A stretch of 64,000 nucleotides of DNA from Oleiagrimonas sp. C23AA (GTDB lineage: Bacteria > Pseudomonadota > Gammaproteobacteria > Xanthomonadales > Rhodanobacteraceae), in contig NZ_JAARLY010000010.1 in assembly GCF_011759385.1 (NCBI RefSeq), positions 62,001-126,000 on the forward strand, written 5' to 3'. How positions within the stretch are numbered: the first letter of the stretch is position 1; each line of letters begins with the position of its first letter. The position numbers and the translations under genes were made by a program. Positions 47,701 to 56,152 of the stretch are shown here, in pieces. The notes under the pieces are model-generated. The model searched no databases, was not told the DNA's origin, and saw nothing but the letters and a program-made list of their open reading frames with translations.

Positions 47701-48303
47701 CTCGGCCCCGTGCCAGGTGCCGATCCATAACCGGTCGCCGGCGCCGGCCTTGAGCGCAGTGACCGTGGCATCGCCAAGGCCGGATGCATCGCCCTTGTGA
47801 TACCCCAGATGCTCGAAATGTCTGGCACCGGGCCGCAGCCGGTCCAGCCCGGAACCGTGCAAGCCGACCCAGAGCGAGCCGTCCGAAGTCTGCGCCAGCG
47901 CCCAGACATCATCGCCCGCCAGGCTGCCCGGGTCGGAGCTGTCATGGCGCCAGTGACGGAAGCCATGGCCAGGCACGTATCGGGCAAGCCCCGTGCCGGC
48001 ACCCCCAACCCAAAGACGGCCACGGCGATCCTGCAGCAGCTCCGATACATCGTTGCCCGCCAGCGAGGACGCGTCTCCCGGGCGGTGTCGGAACACTTCC
48101 CAGTGCACGCCGTCAAAACGCACCAGGCCATCATGGGTACCAAACCACATGTACCCCCGCGCATCCTCCAGCGCGCTGTAGACCGTATCCGACGGCAGGC
48201 CGCTGTCCAGGTCGTAGTGCCTAAAGCGCGGTGTCACCATAGGCGCTGGCACGGCTCCGGACGCCGCCAGCACGGCGCCCAGCGCTATCGCTGCAAATCC
48301 CAT
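44797..48303 (-). CDS. Hybrid sensor histidine kinase/response regulator with periplasmic propeller sensor (paralogue 2)
   Basis: A 1168-residue protein with the same layout as its neighbour: a signal peptide (MGFAAIALGAVLAASGAVPAPM), propeller blades (about 25-670, for instance GLPSDTVYSALEDARGYMWFG), a Y_Y_Y domain, one transmembrane helix (about 750-770), HisKA His816 in TLGHEIRTPMTG, HATPase and a receiver with Asp1095. Kinase and receiver parts look more alike between the two paralogues than the sensor parts, suggesting diverged ligands. The ATG at 48303 is chosen for the signal peptide; an ATG at 48324 is also in frame. It is 136 bases upstream of paralogue 1 and divergent from the GTPase gene. 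Confidence 0.92.
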   Translation of the reverse strand: MGFAAIALGAVLAASGAVPAPMVTPRFRHYDLDSGLPSDTVYSALEDARGYMWFGTHDGLVRFDGVHWEVFRHRPGDASSLAGNDVSELLQDRRGRLWVGGAGTGLARYVPGHGFRHWRHDSSDPGSLAGDDVWALAQTSDGSLWVGLHGSGLDRLRPGARHFEHLGYHKGDASGLGDATVTALKAGAGDRLWIGTWHGAELRRADGRLLPIQFPKGLAPTVWRINGEGSDVRLSTSAGLFRVDTELRARRVAPGRLPPIGVNSSLRSDDGGLWVTSSRHGVYRLDASGQVRHFGAQPLLPGGLPSRSFWKVSADREGGVWFASGDGGVAYLSPDWQRFSRFGHIPDDAGSLRMRRALSLSLARDGTLLVGGSGGRIDRLNPSNGMVTHLGHVGHETIYALAAASQGRIWVSAGDRVTLYDPAHGTQHQVAIPAPLQQHIAVDAAGDVYVATYGHGVWWASANGRKLRHIPAPDVGQTHGVVSQMGFFDGRLWRATEAGLTELNADGLRFAYVPGVPHKAFDAFDVHGDSLWLADDDGLYQYRRGADGYWRQARHVATGRQTLDSSVRVMVADDRGRLWLATEKGLWRYDIKNGSFREYGRKDGLAGVQFLSRAQARAPSGALYLGTPQGIVGFDPARVRDTRRRPMLRLESARVQRDGHDQALRPKDGRLAVGWDDRNLTVTVHAVSYIDPARNRYRFRLDGLDAGWVATGARGQRQFAALPAGHYRLQVQAAGPDGVWAPLAQPLTLDVSAPPWLRLWAFALYALMLAALVWLGAVLWRRRLEQRHRMQMAEQQRQLAERANAAKTHFLATLGHEIRTPMTGVLGMTELMLREPLSERQRRYATSIQRSGSLLLKLVNDALDLARIEAGRFVLEPRPFDPAALLREVGDLESGLAARKGLAMAVHVDGAVPACVLGDGERIRQVLINLTNNALKFTESGCVRLGLEAEGRGLCFSVTDTGPGMAEGSRERLFQRYEQEAGPQQRSGSGLGLAICRELVELMEGRIEVASTLGQGSRFDVWLPLAVVESGPSLTEPSPECMPSAELLLVEDDVTVAEVLKDLLGELGHRVTHVGHGLAALGECQAHRFDAVLLDLDLPGVDGFEVAGMLRRQPGGEEAIIIAVTARSGGDEQTRAQAAGMDGFLRKPLTLAQLEAELRRLLFPHVLT

Positions 48304-48466
48304 GAACTCCCTGCCCCCTTGCATCCTGCCGGCGTGGCGACCACGAGCGGCAATGATAACCTCAAGTGCAGCTTGCCCTTGTCCCGAGACCTATGCACGC
48401 CCGTCCCACCGCCCAGCGTTCCACTGTCGCCACTCGCGTGCCCGACCGCCTACCGGGAGGCACGGC

Positions 48467-49963
48467 GTGACCCGCCGCTGGCGACTACTGCTGAGTGCGG
48501 TGGCCATCGCCGCCCTGCTGTGGCTGCTGCTGGCGGCTGCCGAACGCGCGCTGGCGCTGGCGCAGCGCTTTGAGGCCCTACCTGCGTATCTGCAGTGGAC
48601 ACTGGGATTGGCGTTGCTGGCTTTCGCCGTCGCCGCCGCAGCCATTGGCGTATGGCTGCTGAAGCCTCGGCGCCGGCGTGTACCAGTGCCGCCGCCCTCG
48701 CGTGAGGCCATCGAATCACGCATCCAGCAGCTTCAGGCCACCGGCGCCAATACCGCGCAACTCAGCGGCGAACTGGGCGAGCTGGATCGGCGCCATCACA
48801 GTGGCCGCCTATACGTGGCCGTCTATGGCGAGGTGTCGACCGGCAAATCCTCGCTGATCAACGCGCTGGCCCCGCAGGCCACGCGCCCGACCGATGCCCG
48901 CGCCGGCACCACGCGCGCGGTCAGCCATCACGATGGCATACTGCCCGATGGTCGCTCGCTGACGCTGGCCGATGTACCGGGCAGCCAGGAAGTCGACGGC
49001 GAGGCCCGCCAGACACTGGCCCGTGACGAGGCGCTACGCTCACACGCGGTGATCTACGTCTGCGCCGGCGATCTCAACCGCCGCCAGGCCGAAGAGCTGC
49101 ACGCGCTGGCCGAGGTCGGCAAACCGCTGCTGCTGGTGCTCAACAAGACCGATCAGTGGACCCCGGACGAGCTGGCTGCGCTCATTACCCACCTGCGCCA
49201 GCAGGCCGGCGACAGCGTCGACGCTGTGCTGGCGACCTGCGCCGGCGGCGAGGAACACTTCCGTCGCGAGCGCGCCGACGGCACCATCGAACATGTACGT
49301 CGCGCCCGTACGCCGCAAATCGCTGCGCTGACCCAGGCGTTGCTGGAAATCGCCGATACCGGCGCGGTGGCGCTGGAGCCGGGCCGCGAGCAGGCCGTGC
49401 TCAGCCAGCTCCACCAGGCCACCGGCACGCTGGAAGTAAAGGTGCGCAGCGAGCAGGCCGAGGCTATCGTTTCGCGCTACGCCAGGCGCGCCGTGGTCGG
49501 GGCACTGGCCGCCATTGCACCGGGCTCGGACCTGGTCATCCAGGGCGCGCTGGCCACCGCCATGGCGCGTGAGCTGGCCACGCTGTATCAGGTGCGGCTG
49601 AGCGATCTGGAGATCGAGGCCTTCTTGAAGCAGGCCCGCCTGACCCTGCGCACCAGCACCTCGCTGGTGCTGGCCATTGCCGGCAACGCCCTGAAGGCCT
49701 TTCCCGGACTGGGCACGCTGGGTGGCGGCATGGTGCATGCAGTGGCCTATGCGCTGATTTTCGACAGCATGGGCAAGGCGCTGGCCGCCACTCTGGCCGA
49801 ACGTCAGCAGCTGGACCAGGACACCGCCGCCGCGCACCTGCGCGCCATGCTGGGCGCCGCCGGCCCCGGCCGCCTGAAACGGCTGGCCGCATTGACTCGC
49901 GAGGCGCTGGCCGAACCGCGCGACGAGCCACCGCCTCAGCTGGAGGATCGTCGCCAGCCATGA
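48467..49963 (+). CDS. Membrane-associated GTPase with DUF697-like C-terminal region (paralogue A)
   Basis: A 498-residue GTPase with two N-terminal membrane helices (about 6-26 and 44-66), a G domain (about 115-290) with G1 GEVSTGKSS (121-129), switch Thr region RAGTTRA, G3 DVPGS (169-173) and G4 NKTD (226-229), and a helical, partly hydrophobic C-terminal region. The GTG at 48467 has an ideal GGGAGG six to seven bases upstream. It is the first gene of a plus-strand run GTPase-YceI-b561-YceI-GTPase. Function is unknown; related GTPases are linked to envelope or membrane remodelling, which is only inference here. Confidence 0.85.
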   Translation: MTRRWRLLLSAVAIAALLWLLLAAAERALALAQRFEALPAYLQWTLGLALLAFAVAAAAIGVWLLKPRRRRVPVPPPSREAIESRIQQLQATGANTAQLSGELGELDRRHHSGRLYVAVYGEVSTGKSSLINALAPQATRPTDARAGTTRAVSHHDGILPDGRSLTLADVPGSQEVDGEARQTLARDEALRSHAVIYVCAGDLNRRQAEELHALAEVGKPLLLVLNKTDQWTPDELAALITHLRQQAGDSVDAVLATCAGGEEHFRRERADGTIEHVRRARTPQIAALTQALLEIADTGAVALEPGREQAVLSQLHQATGTLEVKVRSEQAEAIVSRYARRAVVGALAAIAPGSDLVIQGALATAMARELATLYQVRLSDLEIEAFLKQARLTLRTSTSLVLAIAGNALKAFPGLGTLGGGMVHAVAYALIFDSMGKALAATLAERQQLDQDTAAAHLRAMLGAAGPGRLKRLAALTREALAEPRDEPPPQLEDRRQP

Positions 49964-50034
49964 ACAGCGCGTTCGTCCTTTCCCGCTGGCCCAAGCGCGC
50001 CAGCTTGCACCACACTGCCCGCAGGAGCCAACGC

Positions 50035-50679
50035 ATGACACACCGCCTTTGCACATTGTTGCTGGTCAGCCTGCTGCTGAGCGCCGCCACCACGGCCGCC
50101 CAGGCCCGCGCGCGCATGTTCCGCATCGACACCGTGCACAGCCAGGTGCTTTTCAGCGTCGATCACAACAGTTACTCGCGCCCGGTCGGTCGATTGCATA
50201 TCCAGGGCGGCTGGCTGCGTTTCGATCCGGATGACTGGAGCGCCTCGGCCACCGAGATCACACTGGATGCCACGTCCGTAGACATGGGCAATGCCAAATG
50301 GAGCCAGGTGGTCTGCGAGCACCAGTTTCTGGACTGCAAGGACTATGCGCTGGCGCATTTCCATTCCACCTCGGTCACGCGCACCAACAAGCACAGCGGC
50401 ATGCTGCACGGCGTGCTGGATATGCGCGGTCACCAGCTGCCGGTGGATATCGCCTTCACCCTCAACCGTCTGGGTGCGACCATTTTTGAAATGCACACCG
50501 TGGCCGGCTTTTCCGCGCGCAGCGCGCTTGACCGCACCCGGCTGGGCATGACTTCGCACACCGGCTCGATCGGGCGCAACGTGAAGATCCGGCTGGAAGT
50601 GGAAGCCATCGCCGACAGCAGCGCGCGCCGCGATTATCAATCGGCGCAGACCGACACTCACAAGGCGAAGCATCCATGA
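50035..50679 (+). CDS. YceI family periplasmic protein (paralogue 1)
   Basis: A 214-residue lipocalin-like YceI protein. A signal peptide (cleavage near residue 24, AAQARA) is followed by the eight-stranded YceI barrel, with FRIDTVHSQVLFSVDHNSYSRPVGRL, CEHQFLDCKDYALAHFHST and TLNRLGATIFEMHT. YceI proteins bind isoprenoid quinones or lipids in the periplasm. The ATG at 50035 has AGGAG seven bases upstream. A start at 49960 overlapping the GTPase stop would add 25 residues in front of the signal peptide and is less likely. Its end overlaps the b561 gene by four bases. Confidence 0.9.
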   Translation: MTHRLCTLLLVSLLLSAATTAAQARARMFRIDTVHSQVLFSVDHNSYSRPVGRLHIQGGWLRFDPDDWSASATEITLDATSVDMGNAKWSQVVCEHQFLDCKDYALAHFHSTSVTRTNKHSGMLHGVLDMRGHQLPVDIAFTLNRLGATIFEMHTVAGFSARSALDRTRLGMTSHTGSIGRNVKIRLEVEAIADSSARRDYQSAQTDTHKAKHP

Positions 50680-51257
50680 GTCTCAAATCCACGGCGCAGC
50701 GCTGGGGCGCCATCGCGCAGCTGGCGCACTGGCTGGTCGCGGTATTGATCATCGCGCAGGGCATCCTCGGCCTGGTGATGGTCGAGCTGCCCAAGCGGCC
50801 CAGCGTGTTCGCCATCTACAATCTGCACAAGTCGCTGGGCCTGACCATCCTGGCGCTGGCGCTGCTGCGCCTGATCTGGCGCGCGTTCGACCGGCGCCCG
50901 CTGGACCCGCCCGGCATGCCGCGCTGGCAGCGCGTGATCTCGCACGGCACCCATCACCTTCTCTATCTGCTGCTGTTCGCGGTGCCACTGTCGGGCTGGT
51001 TGTTCGATTCGGCCAGCGCGCTGCGTCCGCTGTTCTGGTGGAACACCATCCGCATGCCCAGCCTGACCGGCGGCCCCAGCCCGGCGCTGCGCCACCTGGC
51101 GGGCGAAACCCACGAAACCTTGTTCTGGATTCTGGTAGCGGTGGCCGCGCTGCATATCGGTGCCGCGCTCTACCATCATGTATTCCAGCGCGACAACGTG
51201 CTGCGCCGCATGCTGCCCTTCACCCGCCTGCGTCCCGAACCGGAGAACCTGCCGTGA
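50676..51257 (+). CDS. Cytochrome b561
   Basis: A 193-residue di-heme b-type cytochrome with four transmembrane helices and the expected His ligands: His18 (AHW), His51 (LHKSLG), His95 or nearby in SHGTHHLLY, and His159/163 in ALHIGAALYHH. Such proteins transfer electrons between quinone and other carriers at the inner membrane. The stop overlaps the next YceI gene's GTG (GTGA), and the start overlaps the previous YceI gene. YceI plus b561 is a recurrent pair in proteobacteria, consistent with quinone-linked periplasmic electron transfer. Confidence 0.92.
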   Translation: MSLKSTAQRWGAIAQLAHWLVAVLIIAQGILGLVMVELPKRPSVFAIYNLHKSLGLTILALALLRLIWRAFDRRPLDPPGMPRWQRVISHGTHHLLYLLLFAVPLSGWLFDSASALRPLFWWNTIRMPSLTGGPSPALRHLAGETHETLFWILVAVAALHIGAALYHHVFQRDNVLRRMLPFTRLRPEPENLP

Positions 51258-51820
51258 CCATCCGCACTGTTTTCGCCTCGCTTGCCCTGCTGCTGGCCTT
51301 GCCGCTGGCCGCGCACGCCACCAACTGGAAGGTCGACCACACGCACAGCTCGCTGGGCTTTTCCGACAGCTACCAGGGCGAAGCCTTCCATGGTGTGTTC
51401 AAGGACTTCCAGGCGCAGATCGCCTACGATCCGGCGCATCTGGATCAGGCCCATTTCGATGTCAGCGTGAAGCTGGCCAGCGTCGATACGCAAAGCCCCG
51501 AGCGCGACCAGACCCTGACCGGCGAAGAGTTCTTCAACACCAGCGCCCACCCCACGGCGCATTTTGCCAGCGGCGCCTTCACCCGCGACAGCGCCGGCCA
51601 GGTCACGGCCACCGGCACGCTCAGCCTCAACGGCGTCAGCCACCCGGTCACGCTCAAGGTCGATTTCCACCAGGGCGCCGGTGCTTCCTCGACGCTTACT
51701 GTCACCACCACGCTGAACCGGCTCGATTACAAGCTGGGCACGGCCAGCGACTGGAATGCCATCGGCAAACAGGTGGCGGTCAAGGCCACGCTCGCCCTCA
51801 GCCCGGCCAGCGGCACTTAA
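51254..51820 (+). CDS. YceI family periplasmic protein (paralogue 2)
   Basis: A 188-residue YceI protein with a signal peptide (cleavage after AHA, near residue 21) and a barrel with WKVDHTHSSLGFSDSYQGEAFHGVF, LDQAHFDVSVKLASVDT and a C-terminal TLNRLDYKLGTASDWNAIGKQV motif. This is the classical YceI type; the first copy is more divergent. The GTG at 51254 overlaps the b561 stop. It is followed after 24 bases by a short leader ORF and the second GTPase. Confidence 0.92.
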   Translation: MTIRTVFASLALLLALPLAAHATNWKVDHTHSSLGFSDSYQGEAFHGVFKDFQAQIAYDPAHLDQAHFDVSVKLASVDTQSPERDQTLTGEEFFNTSAHPTAHFASGAFTRDSAGQVTATGTLSLNGVSHPVTLKVDFHQGAGASSTLTVTTTLNRLDYKLGTASDWNAIGKQVAVKATLALSPASGT

Positions 51821-51844
51821 GCATCGACTGTCTAGGGTGAAGGC

Positions 51845-51874
51845 ATGAGTTTCACCACCGCGCTGTGTCCATGA
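51845..51874 (+). CDS. Nine-codon upstream mini-ORF overlapping the second GTPase start
   Basis: ATG at 51845 opens a nine-residue reading frame (MSFTTALCP). Its TGA at 51872-51874 overlaps the GTPase ATG at 51871 as ATGA. AGGG lies about seven bases upstream, a better ribosome site than anything in front of the GTPase itself. It may couple translation of the GTPase to the mini-ORF. No peptide product is implied. Confidence 0.4.
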   Translation: MSFTTALCP

Positions 51875-53235
51875 AAAGCATCGACGCGCTATGGCGGCGC
51901 CTGCGTTGGCGCCGCCCCGAGGCCACCACGCCGCAGGTGGCGCCCAGCGGTGAACCGGGCCGGCATACCCGTGTGGCCGACAGCCTGCGCGCACTGCTGG
52001 ACGATCCCAACATCAGCCCGCCACTGCGCAGCGAGTTGGCCGGCGAGTTCCGTCGCATCGAGCTGATGCTGGACAAGCTTGGCCGCGAGGAACTGCACGT
52101 GGCGGTATTCGGCCGCGTCTCGGCGGGCAAATCAGCGCTGTGCAATGCGCTGCTGGGCCGCGCCGCGTTCGAGGTCGGCGTGCTGCACGGCACCACTACA
52201 CAGGCCGCGCACGCGCCGTTGGACGAAGCCGGCCACGAAGGCCTGGTGCTGATCGACACGCCGGGCATCAACGAACTGGACGGCCAATCGCGCGAGCGCC
52301 TGGCGTTTGAAGTGGCCGAAGTGGCCGATCTTGTGATCTTTGTCGCCGATGGTGACCTGACTCGTGACGAGCGCGATGCCCTTGCCGTGTTGGCGCAAAC
52401 CCAGCGTCCGCTGTTGCTGGCGCTGAACAAGGCCGACCGTTACGACGAAGACACCCTGGCCGACCTGCTGGCGCAACTGCGTGCACGATGTCAGGGCCAG
52501 GTGCAGCCGCAAAACATCATCGCCGTGGCCGCACAGCCAGCACCGCTACGCGTATTGCGCGAACAGGCCGACGGCAGCGAGATCGACATCCACGAGCCGC
52601 GCCCGCCCGATGTGGCCACGCTGCGCCAGCGCCTGCTGGCCATTGCCGAGGCCGAGGGCAAAACGCTGTCGGCCATCAACGCCGGCCTTTTTGCCAGCCG
52701 GCTCAGCGATCAGGTCAACACGCGCATCGCCGAAAGCCGCCGCGAACTGGCCAGCCGGGTGATTCGCCAGTACTGCATCGCCAAGGGCGTGATGGTGGCG
52801 CTCAACCCCATTCCCGTGGCCGATCTGCTGGCCGCTGCCGGGCTGGATGCAGCCATGGTGGTGCAGCTTTCGCGCGTGTATGGCCTGCCGCTGACGCGCA
52901 GCGAATCGGGCCGGCTGGTCGCGACCATCTGCGCGCAGCTGGTCGCGCTGATGGGCGCCGTGTGGGGCATGCACCTGGTCGCCTCGGCGCTGAAGGGCCT
53001 GAGCGCCGGCTTATCGGTGCTGATTACCGCCGCCGCCCAGGGCGCGCTGGCCTGGTACGCCACGGTGCTGATCGGGCGCGCCGCCGAGCATTACCTGATC
53101 CACGGCAAGAGTTGGGGCGAGCACGGCGCCAAGCGCGCAGTGGCCGATATTGTGGCCTCGCTGGATCGCGATTCGATTCTGCGCGAGGCACGCGAGGAAA
53201 TCATCGCGCGCCTGAAGCGCCAACGTCAGGCCTAG
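51871..53235 (+). CDS. Membrane-associated GTPase with DUF697-like C-terminal region (paralogue B)
   Basis: A 454-residue relative of paralogue A without the N-terminal helices. The G domain has G1 GRVSAGKSAL (81-90), switch GTTT, G3 DTPG (129-132) and G4 NKAD (186-189). The C-terminal half is helical with hydrophobic stretches (about 300-400: GVMVALNPIPVADLLAAAGL, ATICAQLVALMGAVWGMHLV) and a basic end. Cytoplasmic with membrane association is likely. It stands last in the GTPase-YceI-b561-YceI-GTPase run; the ATG at 51871 is preferred over a GTG two codons earlier. Function unknown. It overlaps the end of the thioredoxin-like gene. Confidence 0.85.
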   Translation: MKSIDALWRRLRWRRPEATTPQVAPSGEPGRHTRVADSLRALLDDPNISPPLRSELAGEFRRIELMLDKLGREELHVAVFGRVSAGKSALCNALLGRAAFEVGVLHGTTTQAAHAPLDEAGHEGLVLIDTPGINELDGQSRERLAFEVAEVADLVIFVADGDLTRDERDALAVLAQTQRPLLLALNKADRYDEDTLADLLAQLRARCQGQVQPQNIIAVAAQPAPLRVLREQADGSEIDIHEPRPPDVATLRQRLLAIAEAEGKTLSAINAGLFASRLSDQVNTRIAESRRELASRVIRQYCIAKGVMVALNPIPVADLLAAAGLDAAMVVQLSRVYGLPLTRSESGRLVATICAQLVALMGAVWGMHLVASALKGLSAGLSVLITAAAQGALAWYATVLIGRAAEHYLIHGKSWGEHGAKRAVADIVASLDRDSILREAREEIIARLKRQRQA

Positions 53236-53456
53236 TCCAGAAAGGCCCGCACCGCCGCAGCATCGAACGGCCAGTCCAGCTCGGCGCCATCGGCGCGGCG
53301 CAGCACCGGCACGCGAATACCGTAGCGCGCTTCCAGCGCATCGTCCTGGTCAATCCACTGATGCTCCGGCTCGGGTGCGCCGGCTTCGGCCAGTATCGCC
53401 AGCGCCTGGTCGCAGAGGGGGCAGTGATCGCGTTGAATCAGCAGCGGTGCGTTCAT
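53232..53456 (-). CDS. Glutaredoxin-like/DUF836 family protein
   Basis: A 74-residue thioredoxin-fold protein with an N-terminal CPLC motif (residues 12-15, HCPLCDQALAIL), then the strand-turn-helix and a cis-Pro-like VPVLRRADG stretch. Proteins of the DUF836 group are glutaredoxin-like, of uncertain function. It lies convergent with the GTPase gene (four-base overlap) and upstream of the Fur box for the TonB receptor gene on the other strand. Confidence 0.85.
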   Translation of the reverse strand: MNAPLLIQRDHCPLCDQALAILAEAGAPEPEHQWIDQDDALEARYGIRVPVLRRADGAELDWPFDAAAVRAFLD

Positions 53457-53526
53457 GCAGCCAGCTTAGCGGCGCCGCACGCTCTTGTCGTGGCGCCCTT
53501 CGACACGCGGCGATTGTGACATTAAA

Positions 53527-53541
53527 TAAGAATCGTTATCA
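53527..53541 (+). promoter_or_regulatory. Fur box upstream of the TonB receptor gene
   Basis: TAAGAATCGTTATCA is a 7-1-7 site close to the Fur consensus, within an AT-rich patch (53521-53547) 72-86 bases upstream of the receptor start. It also faces the small thioredoxin-like gene on the other strand. Confidence 0.78.
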
Positions 53542-53612
53542 TTTAATCGTTCGCCGTGCCAGCCGACGCCAGCCGCGGTGCCTCCTCGTCACCATCCAGG
53601 GGCCACAATCTG

Positions 53613-56021
53613 ATGTCCATCCACCGTCTTTGCACGGGGCGCCGCGGCGCGCGCGTGCTTTCTCCTTCCCTTTTCGCGCTGGCCTTGGGTTTGGCCGGCA
53701 TCGCACCCGCCTTCGCAAAGCCCGCCGCTGCGGTGCGCGCGCAGGCCTTGCCGGCCATCGACGCCGGCCCGCTGCGCCAGGCGTTGGCGCGCTGGCAAGC
53801 CTTGAGCGGCGAAACGCTCGACCTTGAACACGCCGCCATCGGCGACCGGCAAAGCCCCGGCAGCCGCGCCGGCGCCTCACCGCGGCAGGCGCTGGAGCAA
53901 GTGCTGGCGGGCAGCGGCCTGGTCGTCGCTGGACGTGTGCGCGGCCATTGGCAGGTACGCGCCCTGAACGCCCAGAACCTGGGTGGCGTGCACACCACGG
54001 CCACCGTGGCCGGCATGATGACCGAAGGCAGCGGCAGCTACACCAGCGCCGCCGAAACCACCGCCACGCGACTGCCACTTTCCCTGCGCGAGACACCGCA
54101 GACGGTCAGCGTGATCACCCGCGCGCAGATGGACGACTTCGGCCTGGACAACGCCAGTTCGGTGCTGGCCAATACCACCGGCGTGCACGTGGAAAAGGTC
54201 GAGACCACGCGTATCTACTACAGCGCGCGCGGTTTCGACATCACCAATTTCCTGGTCGATGGCGTCGGCATGCCGCTGGTCAACGGCGCGCAATGGGGCG
54301 ACATGGATACGGCCCTCTATGATCACGTCGAGGTATTGCGTGGTGCCAATGGCCTGCTCTCGTTCACCGGCAATCCCTCGGCCACCATCAACTTCGTACG
54401 CAAGCGCCCGACCGCCGATTTCCAGGGCAGCGCCTCGCTCACCCTGGGCAGCTGGAACCGCCACCGACTGGACCTGGATCTTTCAGGCCCGCTGAACCAA
54501 AGCGGCAGCGTGCGCGGACGCCTGATCGCCGCCGACGAACACACCGACAGCTACCTGGACCGTTATTCGCTGCACAAGCAGGTGATCTCCGGACTGCTGG
54601 AGGCCGATGTCGGCGCCGACACCACGCTCAGCGGCGGCATCACCTACCAGCGCAATCAGCCCAAGGGCGTGATGTGGGGCGCGCTGCCGCTGTACTACAC
54701 CGACGGCAGCCCGACCCATTACGCGCGTTCGGCCAGCACCGCCGCCGACTGGTCGTACTGGAACAACACCGACCTTCGCGCCTTCGCCGAACTGGAGCAC
54801 CACTTCGCCAACGGCTGGTCGCTGAAAGCCACCGCCAGTCACCGTCGCTTTACCGATGTCAGCGATCTTTTCTACGTCTACGGCACGCCGGATCGCCAGA
54901 CCGGACTGGGCCTTTTCAGCTACCCCTCGCATTACTCCGATGGCGAAAAGCAGGATTTTGTCGACGTCTCGGCTCACGGCAACTTCAGCCTCGGCGGGCG
55001 CCAGCACCAGCTGGTGGCCGGGGTGAACTGGGCGCGTGATCGCGACGATGAAATTTCCCGCTACGGCAACGATATAGGTACTCCACTGCCGCCGCTGAGC
55101 GGCTGGGACGGCGACTATCCCAAGCCGGCCTTCAATGCCTCCAGCGACGGCGCGAACTTCGACATCCACCGCCGCAGCGCCTACCTCACCGCGCGCTGGA
55201 ATCTGGCCGACGCCTGGAAACTGATCACCGGCGACAGCCTCACCCATATCCAGAGCACCGGGGCCAATTACGGCGTACCGCATCGCTACCAAAGCACCCG
55301 CAACACGCCGTTCGCCGGCCTGGTCTATGACATCGACCAGCACCTTTCGGCCTACACCAGTTACGCGCGCATTTTCAGCCCGCAGACCGAGATCGACGCC
55401 GACAACCGCGTGCTGGCACCAATCACCGGCAGCAACCTGGAAGCGGGCATCAAGGGCGCCTGGTTCGACCAGCACCTCAACGCCAGCCTGGCCGTGTTCC
55501 GCACGCGCCAGAACCACACCGCCGAACAGGCCGGCTTCAATCCGGATACCGGGCAAAGCTACTACCGCGGCATCAACGCCACCTCGCGTGGCTACGAGCT
55601 GGAAATCGCCGGCCGCCTGGCACCCGGCTGGCAACTCACCGGCGGCTACACGCAACTGGGCATCGTCGGCGACGATGACGCCAATGTGCGCACCTACGTG
55701 CCACGGCGCACCGCCCACCTGGCCACCAGCCTGCGCGTCCCCGGCGTACCGGCGCTGAAGGTGGGCGCCAACCTGCGCTGGCAGGGCGATATCTATCGCG
55801 ACCAGGCCGCCACCGACACCCAGGGCCGCGAGATCTTCACGCGCCAGTCCAGCTATCTGCTGGTCGGCCTGATGGCCAATCTTCAGCTTGCGCCGGATTG
55901 GCAGCTCACGCTCAACGTCGACAACCTCACCAACCGCAAGTACATCAACAGCCTGTACTGGGACCAGAACTTCTACGGCCCGCCGCGGCACTGGTCGCTG
56001 CGCGTGGACTGGCACTTCTAG
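53613..56021 (+). CDS. TonB-dependent ferric siderophore receptor with STN domain
   Basis: An 802-residue outer-membrane receptor of the FhuE/FpvA/FecA-like group. A signal peptide (cleavage near residue 35, AFAKP) is followed by a secretin/TonB N-terminal (STN) domain (about 45-105), a plug (about 145-260, with [17 protein letters not shown] and [16 protein letters not shown]) and a 22-strand barrel ending in RVDWHF. The Fur box upstream supports iron-repressed expression. The STN domain would normally signal to a FecR/FecI pair, but none is adjacent. The siderophore is not known; hydroxamate types are suggested by similarity to FhuE. A wobble-rich hairpin follows the stop. Confidence 0.92.
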   Translation: MSIHRLCTGRRGARVLSPSLFALALGLAGIAPAFAKPAAAVRAQALPAIDAGPLRQALARWQALSGETLDLEHAAIGDRQSPGSRAGASPRQALEQVLAGSGLVVAGRVRGHWQVRALNAQNLGGVHTTATVAGMMTEGSGSYTSAAETTATRLPLSLRETPQTVSVITRAQMDDFGLDNASSVLANTTGVHVEKVETTRIYYSARGFDITNFLVDGVGMPLVNGAQWGDMDTALYDHVEVLRGANGLLSFTGNPSATINFVRKRPTADFQGSASLTLGSWNRHRLDLDLSGPLNQSGSVRGRLIAADEHTDSYLDRYSLHKQVISGLLEADVGADTTLSGGITYQRNQPKGVMWGALPLYYTDGSPTHYARSASTAADWSYWNNTDLRAFAELEHHFANGWSLKATASHRRFTDVSDLFYVYGTPDRQTGLGLFSYPSHYSDGEKQDFVDVSAHGNFSLGGRQHQLVAGVNWARDRDDEISRYGNDIGTPLPPLSGWDGDYPKPAFNASSDGANFDIHRRSAYLTARWNLADAWKLITGDSLTHIQSTGANYGVPHRYQSTRNTPFAGLVYDIDQHLSAYTSYARIFSPQTEIDADNRVLAPITGSNLEAGIKGAWFDQHLNASLAVFRTRQNHTAEQAGFNPDTGQSYYRGINATSRGYELEIAGRLAPGWQLTGGYTQLGIVGDDDANVRTYVPRRTAHLATSLRVPGVPALKVGANLRWQGDIYRDQAATDTQGREIFTRQSSYLLVGLMANLQLAPDWQLTLNVDNLTNRKYINSLYWDQNFYGPPRHWSLRVDWHF

Positions 56022-56031
56022 GCCATCCCAT

Positions 56032-56075
56032 CGGGGTGCGGGGCGGCGCATCGGGCGGCCTCGCCCCGTGCCCCG
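56032..56075 (+). terminator. Hairpin after the TonB receptor gene
   Basis: CGGGGTGCGGGGCG (56032-56045) pairs with CGCCCCGTGCCCCG (56062-56075), with two G-U type pairs, ten bases after the receptor stop. No U-run follows, so it may stabilise rather than terminate. Confidence 0.45.
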
Positions 56076-56152
56076 ATTGCTGCGGCGCATGGTTGGAGTG
56101 CCACCGGCAAGGCGTACAATGGCCGATCGCCCGCATTGAACGTCTTTTTCGT

